From Liolophura sinensis (Eukaryota; Mollusca; Polyplacophora; Chitonida; Chitonidae), in the NCBI RefSeq assembly GCF_032854445.1, contig NC_088298.1, positions 10,839,504 through 10,903,503 on the forward strand: 64,000 bases of DNA, written 5' to 3'. Position numbers and translations under genes: made by a program. Below are positions 52,401 through 61,400 of this stretch, piece after piece. Position 1 is the first letter of the stretch. Every line of letters starts with the position of its first letter. The notes below the pieces were generated by a model that worked only from the letters and a program-made list of their open reading frames with translations, made no database searches and had not been told where the DNA came from.

Positions 52401-55400
52401 TGCTTATGGGCTATCAAATGAATACTTACAGATTACTTGATGAATACTTGTGCATGTAGGATGAATACTGTCAGATGCAGGGTCTCTATTTGTCAGTGGG
52501 AAGGTCTGCCAGGAACCTGCGAATGGTCGTGGGTTTCGGCTGAGTTCTCCCACCATAATGCTGGCCGACATTGTATAAGCGAAATATTTTTGAGTACGGC
52601 TAAAACACTAATCAAATAAATAAGTAAATCTTTATTTGTCAAACTTAGGAGATTGCTATCTAAAAGGATATGGAACAAGAGTATAATACATGTCATAAAA
52701 AGCAAAGTAGGTACTTGTAACAAGGTTAATAATGTGGGAGATGTACAATAATGTTACGATAATGCAGATGTCACTTGTATTACTGTAAATACATGTACTT
52801 GCAGCAAGTGTCGTGCTGATATCCTCAGTGCTGTAGACAACTACGCTGTGCTGTGCCTTGACATTGTCTGGTGTTACCTGTGCCTGGAGAACGTCGACCA
52901 ATTACCTGACGCTGGTAAGTACATGTGTTACCTGTGACATGCATTACCTGTGCCTGGAGATTTTGGACCAGTAACATGATACAGGTAAGAACATGTGTTA
53001 CCTGTGCCATGCATTACCTGTGCCTGGAGATTGTGGACCAGTAACATGATACAGGTAAGTACATGTGTTACCTGTCCCATGCATTACCTGTGCTTGAAGA
53101 TTGCAGACCAGTAACATGATACAGGTAAGTACATGTGTTACCTGTCCCATGCATTACCTGTGCTTGAAGATTGCAGACCAGTAACATGATACAGGTAAGT
53201 ACATGTGTTACCTGTCCCATGCATTACCTGTGCCTGGAGATAGCGGACCAGTAACATGATACAGGTAAGTACATGTGTTCCCTGTGCCATGCATTACCTG
53301 TGCCTGGAGATTTTAGACCAGTAACATGATAAAGGTAAGTACATGTGTTACCTGTGCCATACATTACCTATGCTTGGAGATTGTGGACCAGTAACATGAT
53401 ACAGTTAAGTACGTGTGCTACCTGTGCCTGGAGATTGTGGACCAGTGACATGATACAGGTAAGTACCTGCATTATCTCCAGAACATATACCAGTTCCCTG
53501 ATGCAGCTACATGTATATGTAAGTGGCATCTTGCCACAAATCATCAGTTTATCAACTGTTGTTTGTCCTTTTACAATCTGTTAACTATAAAGCAGTGTGT
53601 GTTTGTTCAATTTGTAGACCGCAGGTTGAAGGCATGTGAAGAATGCTTTGAAAGAAGTTATGGGAAGAATTTGGAGAGACTGGCTGCTGTTAAGGTGAGA
53701 GTATTTGTATGATGCTTCCATTATAAACCATCATAAATAGAAGTTCTTTTAGACAAAAACTTATTTCCGTGGGCTCAGGTTTTGTTCAGTGCACAATAAG
53801 TTCTCACAATGAGTGATATCACTGGGCAATTTTTTTTCAAAGATCTGATTGCTTTAAGTGACATGTTATTTTTAAAACAGCCTTAAGTTTGTTTCATATT
53901 TCATTGAACATGTCGTACAATGACATTTCTTCCCACTGAGTTTTTTAGCCAAAAGTCAAATAATCGAACATCCGCAGTTACCCATATTATTGTAGATGCT
54001 TTGTTATTGGTATGTATTTTGCTAACCTAAGGCCTGCTAGCTTGTTTAGGTGATTTGCTCTGTTGGCAGGAGGCACAAGTTCAATACCGAGGAAAGCCAA
54101 ATTGTAAACACTGAAACCTATAATTGGCTGTCTCACATCTATATATTTAGATTGTTTCAGACAATTATTGTAAGGACAGTTGGTTGTAGATGCTTGGTTA
54201 TTCTTTTACAATGTTTTCGCATATCAAAGAGCAACTTTCAGTGCAATTTATGCTCTTTTTTTAAACCACACTGATTGGATTGGCCAGCTACAGGGCTTCA
54301 CAAAAAGTATAATTTTGTCAGTCTACACAGAATAATGCCTTCAGAATATGCTTGAATAAACACCTTTGCAAGCATGCGAAAAGGTTGAAGAATTAGAGTA
54401 TATGTGGCTCACCTATTAGGTCTGTTAGATTGTTTACATGACTTCTGCAGTAAGCAATTGTCCTGTCCAAATTGCTGACATTTCCACTCAAAGAACTGGT
54501 TAATTGTGTCAAACCTTTGTATTCAGGTCTCTTCATTGCGCCTTTTTCAGGGAGGAACAGGAAATGAGCTGGTGCTCTTCATGAAGTTACATCTGCTACA
54601 GGGAGTACTGGCGTTCCATCAGCACAGGAAACAGGAGGCCAGCAGGTTACTGCAAGTGGTACGTGTAACTTTGTACGACATGTACGTCTCTGTCAGGTCG
54701 TGTGGGTGCCCTACTGGATCAGATAGTTAAAGCACTGGGTTGTTGAGATTATCAGGCTGAAACACTAGCTGTTTCAGCTGTGGCTTTAAAGTCGGGAGGT
54801 TTGTCCGGTACCTATTGGAAGTTGGCGAGGCTTACGTTGGGAGGTTTGTCCGGTACCTATTGGAAAATGGCCAGGTTTACGTCAGGAGGTTTGTCCGGTG
54901 CCTATAGGAAGATGGCCAGGTTTACGTCGGGAGGTTTGTCCGGTACCTGTAGGAAGATGGCCAATTTTACGTCGGGAGGTTTGTCCGGTACCTATTGGAA
55001 GTTGGCTAGGTTTACGTCGAGAGGTTTGTCCGGTAACTATTTGAAGTTGGCCAGGTTTACGTTGGGAGGTTTGTCAGGTACCTATTGGAAGATGGCCAGG
55101 TTTATGTCAGGAGGTTTGTCCGGTACCTATTGGAAGTTGGCCAGGTTTACGTCGAGAGGTTTGTCCGGTACCTATTGGAAGATGGCCAGGTTTACGTCGA
55201 GAGGTTTGTCCGGTAACTATTTGAAGTTGGCCAGGTTTATGTTGAGATGTTTGTCCGGTACCTATTGGAAGTTGGCCAGGTTTACTTTGGGAGGTTTGTC
55301 CCGGTACCTATAGGAAGATGGCCAGGTTTACTTTGGGAGGTTTGTCCGGTACCTATTGGAAGATGGCCAGGTTTACGTCGAGATGTTTGTCCGGTACCTG

Positions 55401-58400
55401 TAGGAAGATGGCCAGGTTTACTTTGGGAGGTGTGTCCAGTACCTATAGGAAGTTGGCCAGGTTTACGTCAGGAGGTTTGTCCGGTATCTATAGGAAGATG
55501 ACCAGGCTTACGTCGGGAGGTTTGTCCGGTACCTATTGGAAGTTGGCCAGGTTTACGTCGAGATGTTTGTCCGGTACCTGTAGAAAGATGGCCAGGTTTA
55601 TGTCCAGAGGTTTGTCCGGTACCTGTAGGAAGATGGCCAGGTTTACAATGAACACTCCCATTTCTTCCACAAATATACCCAACTGCCATCATTAAAGTGA
55701 AAAATTGTTTAGCTTGATGTTAAACAATGGGGACATTAAAGCAAATCAAAATGACAAGTTAGTATAGTGGAGATCAGAATGCTACAGTGTTTACATCAGC
55801 ATCATAAACATCTTCACATTATGATACCTGCAGTCATCATTTTTGGTAGATTCCGCCTGATAAAAAGTCTGAGGCTCTCTGAGTCTCCCCATTCTGAGGC
55901 TGTCCTGTTGATTTATTCCAGGCAATAAAACATATATCTTGTTTGTTGCATATACATTTATAGGAATTACCGTACATGTACATGTATAGCATGCCATTAT
56001 ATAGTAGACATGAACATGTATCAGTACAGAATTGTCTTTGTAAGAATTTGTGATCTTTGTGTGTTATCATCAGGCGGACTCTGAGCTGAGGAGACTTCGC
56101 GTGGACGATGACAAACTTAGTCAAGGTCAGTGCTTCCCCATGTGCTGCCATCGGGTAGACAACAAATGGTGTAGCCTGAGTTATTTTGTTTGTTAAACAA
56201 GCCACGGCAGTTTTTTCTGATTGGGATAGTCAGTAAATCAATTTTGAATGTGGAATACAAGGAAGTAGGATGTGCCATGTTATAGCCACCGGAAACATGA
56301 TACTGCATCATTCAAAATCTCGTACACATATGTTTAAGAGGCAGACCACATGGTTCGGAGGACGTAAGTGGAAACAGGTACATTCTGGGGCTATAGAGAT
56401 TACTCATGGGGCTATAGAGATAACTCATGGGGCTATAGAGATAACTCATGCCCGATTGATCAAACTTGATAACATGCAGGTGCTTTCAATTTTGCTTAAT
56501 TTGAACTGGGATATCTCTGTCATGCATTGCCACAAAGACGAAAAGTTATGCTTTTTAAACCTCACGTGTGATGTTTTATTGAGGCACATTTAGTTTGTTG
56601 TCAAAGTTATGCTTTTTAAACCTCACGTGTGATGCTTTATTGATGCACATTTAGTTTGTTGTCAAAGTTATGCTTTTTAAACCTCATTTGTGATGCTTTA
56701 CTGATGCACATTTCGTTTGGTGTCAAAGTTATGCTTTTTAAATCTCATGTGATGCTTTTCTGATGCATATTTAGTTTGGTGTCAAAGTTATGCTTTTTAA
56801 ACCTCATGTGATGCATTTCTGATGCACATTTAGTTTGGTGTCAGAGTTATGCTTTTTAAACCTCATGCGTGGTGTTTTACTGATTCACATTTAGTTTGGT
56901 GTCATTACTTTTGATACTGGCAGTGTCTTAACAGTCCCAGTCAGGTGTCATTTTGGCCACTGTATAACTGCATGCCCATGTTCATCACTTTTGTCAGCTT
57001 TTCTCCATACATAATATATCATGCTGTTTAATGTCGCTATTTAAATCAGATCTGTGACTAATATAACAGATTGGTGGTTTACCCCGGGCGCAGGGGTTTG
57101 TGGTTTGTGGTTCAGATGTGGTTTACCTTCAAGTAACATTCTTTTAAAAGCATGCGGTTACATTTTTTTGTATCAAGAATTGTAAATTATGTTTGGAATA
57201 ATAGGAACCAAAGTGTTTATAATTGTGCAAAAGATAGTTTTCATTGAGCTATTTTGAAGCCTTAAGATTAGGTGTTGACATGAAGCTTGGTTGATGTGAA
57301 GCTAAGCTGTGCACCATACTTAACACTGAACTCTTTTGTCCAAGGAAATTCCACTCACTTGAAAGAATTGCAAAATTGATGACAGCTCAGATTTTGAAAT
57401 TGAAACCCTGGTGATAAATTTATACTCAACAAAAATATCAACTCACGAAGCAATTCTATAATGTTTTCTCTCAGTGTTATATAACGTCTTAAGTAGCTCA
57501 ATAACTGCTAAATAACTGATTAATTAGCGTAAGTATTCATTTTCTTCAATTCCATCAGATTTTCACATTTTAGGGTAATTACCAGGAGCTTTGGCAGCGT
57601 GAAAACCGAGCGCTTAGTAATCACAGTTCACAGCATTAAGTACCGAGCGTGTCCACCATTAACATCACAGAACGTGAACTGTGATTAGAGACCACTCTGT
57701 TTTCATGCTGCCATAGCCTGAATTATTGCCGTACAATGTGACAGATGTGTGGTGGCAATTGAATACTTACTCTAATCATTGAGTTAACAAATTATTTAAG
57801 ACTGAGAGCAAACAAAATAAAATTGCTTGGTGCGTTTATATTTTTGTTGAGTATAATTATCCATTTGTCGTTTAAAGTCAGTCTCACGAATACTTGAGCT
57901 TTCAGGATGGAGCATGGTTCTGATTACCCTAATTCGTCCACATTTTCACGTACGAAAGAGCAACTCTCAGTGTCATTTATACTTGTTCTTAATTTGAGTG
58001 AGTGAGTGCTTGGGGTTTAACATCATACTCAACAATTTTTCAGTCATATGACGACAAAGGAATCATTAGGGTGCATGTACGTGTAATGTGCCTCCTTGTT
58101 GCAGGACGGATTTCCACCGCTCTTTTATTTAGTGCTGCTTCACTGAGACGACTTACCGAAGGCAAGTAAGACGCCCCGCCCGAGCCATTATACTGATACG
58201 GGTCAACCTGTCGTTGCACTATCCCCTTCATTCTGAACGCCATGCGAGGAAGTTACAACTTCCTCTTTTAAAGTCTTAGGTGTGACTCGATCAAGGATTG
58301 ATCCTGGATCTACCGGTCCCGAAGCGGACGCTCTACCAACTGTGCTATCCGGGCCGGTTGTTCTTAATTTGACTTTGGAGACAAAACTGCATTGGTTGGA

Positions 58401-61400
58401 TTTACTGATTTCAGGGTTTCACAAAAAGTGTAATTTTATCAGTCTACACCAAATAATGCCATCAAAACATGCTTGAATAAATACCTTGCAAACCTGTGAA
58501 ATGGTTGAAGAATGACAGTACATGAATAAGGGTAGTGGGAAGTCCCTGACTCGCACTTGACATGTAGATTTACATGGTATGTTTATGAAAGACAAACGTT
58601 TATGAAAGACAAATTGAACATTGAAAGTGTGGTAAATCTGGATACTCACTCTCCATGTGTGCAAGGCCAAAATTATATTGAATTTCCACCTTGTTTGACA
58701 GCAATTGAGAATTTTCTGTGGTGTATTTTGTAGTGCTGTCCATGGGTTTCGGGGAGCAAGAGGCAAGGTTGGCCCTGAGGGCTACTAATGGTCAGGTGGA
58801 CACAGCGATAACCCACATCATGAAGCGCAGAGAGGTGAGGTGTAAATCTGACGGGAGTGTGTGAGGTGTAAACACGGAGATGGGAGTGTGTGAGGTGTAA
58901 ACACGGAGCTGGAGTGTGTGAAGTGTAAACATGGAGCTGTGAGTGTGTGAGGTGTAAATCTTGGGGGTGAGTGTTTGAAGTGTAACCATGAATATGAGAG
59001 TGGGTGAGGTGTAAATCAGGGACTGTGAATGTGTGAGGTGTAACCATGAAGATGAGAGTGTGTGAGGTGTAAACACTGATGAGAGTGTGTGAGGTGTAAA
59101 CACAAAGATGGGGGTGTATGAGTTGTAAACATGGAGCTGTGAGTGTATGAGGTGTAAATCTTGGGCTGTGAGTGTGTGAGGTGTAACTCTTGGGTGGTGA
59201 GTGTGTGAAGTGTAGCCATGAAGATGGGAGATTGTGAGGTGTAAATCAGGGACTGTGAATGTGTTAGGTGTAACCATGAAGATGAGAGTGTGTGATGTGT
59301 AAACACAGAGATGAGAGTGTGTGAAGTGTAAACACAGAGATGAGAGTGTGTGAGGTGTAACCATAAGAATCTAAGTGTATGAGGTGTAAATCTGGGACTG
59401 AATATGTGAGGTGTAACGATAGTGTTGAGATTGTGAGAGGTGTAAACAATTGGGAGTAAACACGGAACTGGGGAGTGTGTGAGGTGTAAACATGAGATGG
59501 AAGTGTGTGAGGTGTAAACACAGATGAAAGAGTGTGAGGTGTAAACACAGAGATCAGAGAGTGTGAGGTGTAAATCTGGGGCTGTGAATGTGTGAGGTGT
59601 AACAACAGTGTTGGGATTGTGTGAGGTGTGAACACAATTGGGAGTTAACACAGAACTGGGGAGTGTGTGAGGTGTAAATGTGGAGATGGGAGTGTGTGAG
59701 GTGTTAACACAGAGATGAGAGTGTGTGAGGTGTAAACACAGAGATGAGATGGTGTGAGGTGTAAACACAGAGATAAGAGCGTGTGAGGTGCAAAACAGAG
59801 TTTTGGGATTGTGTGAGGAGTGAACACAATTGGGAGTAAAAAACAGATAAACACAGATATGGGAGTGTGTGAGGTATAAACACAGAGATGAGAGAATGAG
59901 GTTCAAAACACAGAGTTCGGGGTGTGTGAGGTATAAACATGGAGATGGGAGTGTGTGAGGTGTAAACACAGGTGGAAGTGTGTGAGGTGTAAACACAGAA
60001 GTGGGAGTGTGTGAGGTGTAAACACAGAGATGGGAGTGTGTGAGGTGTAAACATGGATGAGAGAGTGTGAGGTGCAAACAGAGATGGGAGTGTGTGAGGT
60101 GTAAACACAGATGGGAGTATGTGAGTGTGTGAAGTGTAAACACAGATGGGAGTGTGTGAGGTGTAAACACAGAGATGGGAGTGTGTGAGGTGTAAACACA
60201 GAAATGGGAGTGTGTGAGGTGTAAACATGAGGAAGCTTTTATTTCCAAAGTAGTCAGCAATTTTTTTTAAATGTTGAATTTATTTTCAAAAAGGTGGTGT
60301 TTATTTCAAATTTTGTCTAGAAAGGGTGGACAGGAATTTCACCAATGAAGAAGAGATAGATTAGAGGATGAGGAAATGTACCCAACTTTTAGGATGAAGA
60401 TATTCAAAGAATTCAGAAGCATTTAAAAAAACGGGCAGTGACCTTTAGGACTTCACCTACAATGCGGTCCGTCAGTTTTTCCCCCAGCAACCGCGTAATA
60501 ATTTGGGAGAAGTGTATTACATTTACATGTAGCTACATTTTTACTAAATTTACAGGAAAAGGAGGCAAGAAAAAGAAAAGAGAAGGAAGAGCGAGAAAAA
60601 TTATCAGCTGGGAGAAAGCTAGGAAAAACTGCTGATGGTCAATGGTAAGAGCTTTAATACTGTTTTCAGTTTGTACATCTACACATTGCTGCAGGGCTGA
60701 TGCTTTATTTGATATGTCTGTCCATTATTGGACTGGTTAAATAAGGGCCACCAAGAAAATGAATTTTTAGTATTAGCTTTTCAAGACTGAAGCAACTGAA
60801 GCTGTCATTGGTGAGTTCCAGCAACATGGGATGTTGTACAGTTTTGTCTGATTCTAATGATATATCTAATATAAACGGATGTTCACATGATATGCAGATC
60901 ACATGACCAAGACAAGTGTCAATATGGGCGAAGGTTGATGGCTGTGCGGCGATGCCCAGATATTATAAGTCATATAGAGTGTTGAAACCCTTTTCCACAC
61001 GCAGATAAAGATTTTGTCCCTCCAGTATTTATATGTGTAAGTCTGAGCTAAGAAACACTAGCTGTGTCGACTGCAGAAAGCATCGGTAGAGTAGCGTGAC
61101 GTCACAGTGACGCGCCCTGGTATGCAGCATCACAAAGAAAAGTGACATCAGCCTGCAAAGTAATTAGATGTGCAGGATATAAATTTAGCGTCACAAATGA
61201 TGAGAAAAATGATGTTAGCCTGTGCAGTAATTCAGCTTCGCGGGGTATAAATCTCATATAACCCTTCTGGGCATGGCCTGCAGCTCTGACAAATGTATGT
61301 CAATATTTTAACCTGCCTCATCAGGCAATGGCAATTGAGAATCGCGGACAAAATATTGTACCTTTGGGTTGGGGCAGTATTGTACCTGTGGCCCGCTAAG

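Larger units (their letters stand above)
44318..56125 (+). other. NUB1: NUB1 exons 5-10: central helical region
   Basis: Conserved segments include [77 protein letters not shown] and [19 protein letters not shown]. These align without gaps with human NUB1 and look like helical-hairpin repeats. Exons 6 and 7 flank the 7.9-kb intron; both have donor-spanning tandem duplications just downstream (44928-45038 and 52879-53470). Confidence 0.9.

Noticed and set aside
54780-55695. Frames of 177 and 125 codons after NUB1 exon 9
   Set aside because: 45-bp minisatellite; several frames open on both strands; the conserved NUB1 protein does not include it.
59016-60260. 414-codon minus-strand frame of TPHTL-type repeats
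   Set aside because: Translation of the 29-bp minisatellite in the NUB1 intron; overlapping frames are equally open.
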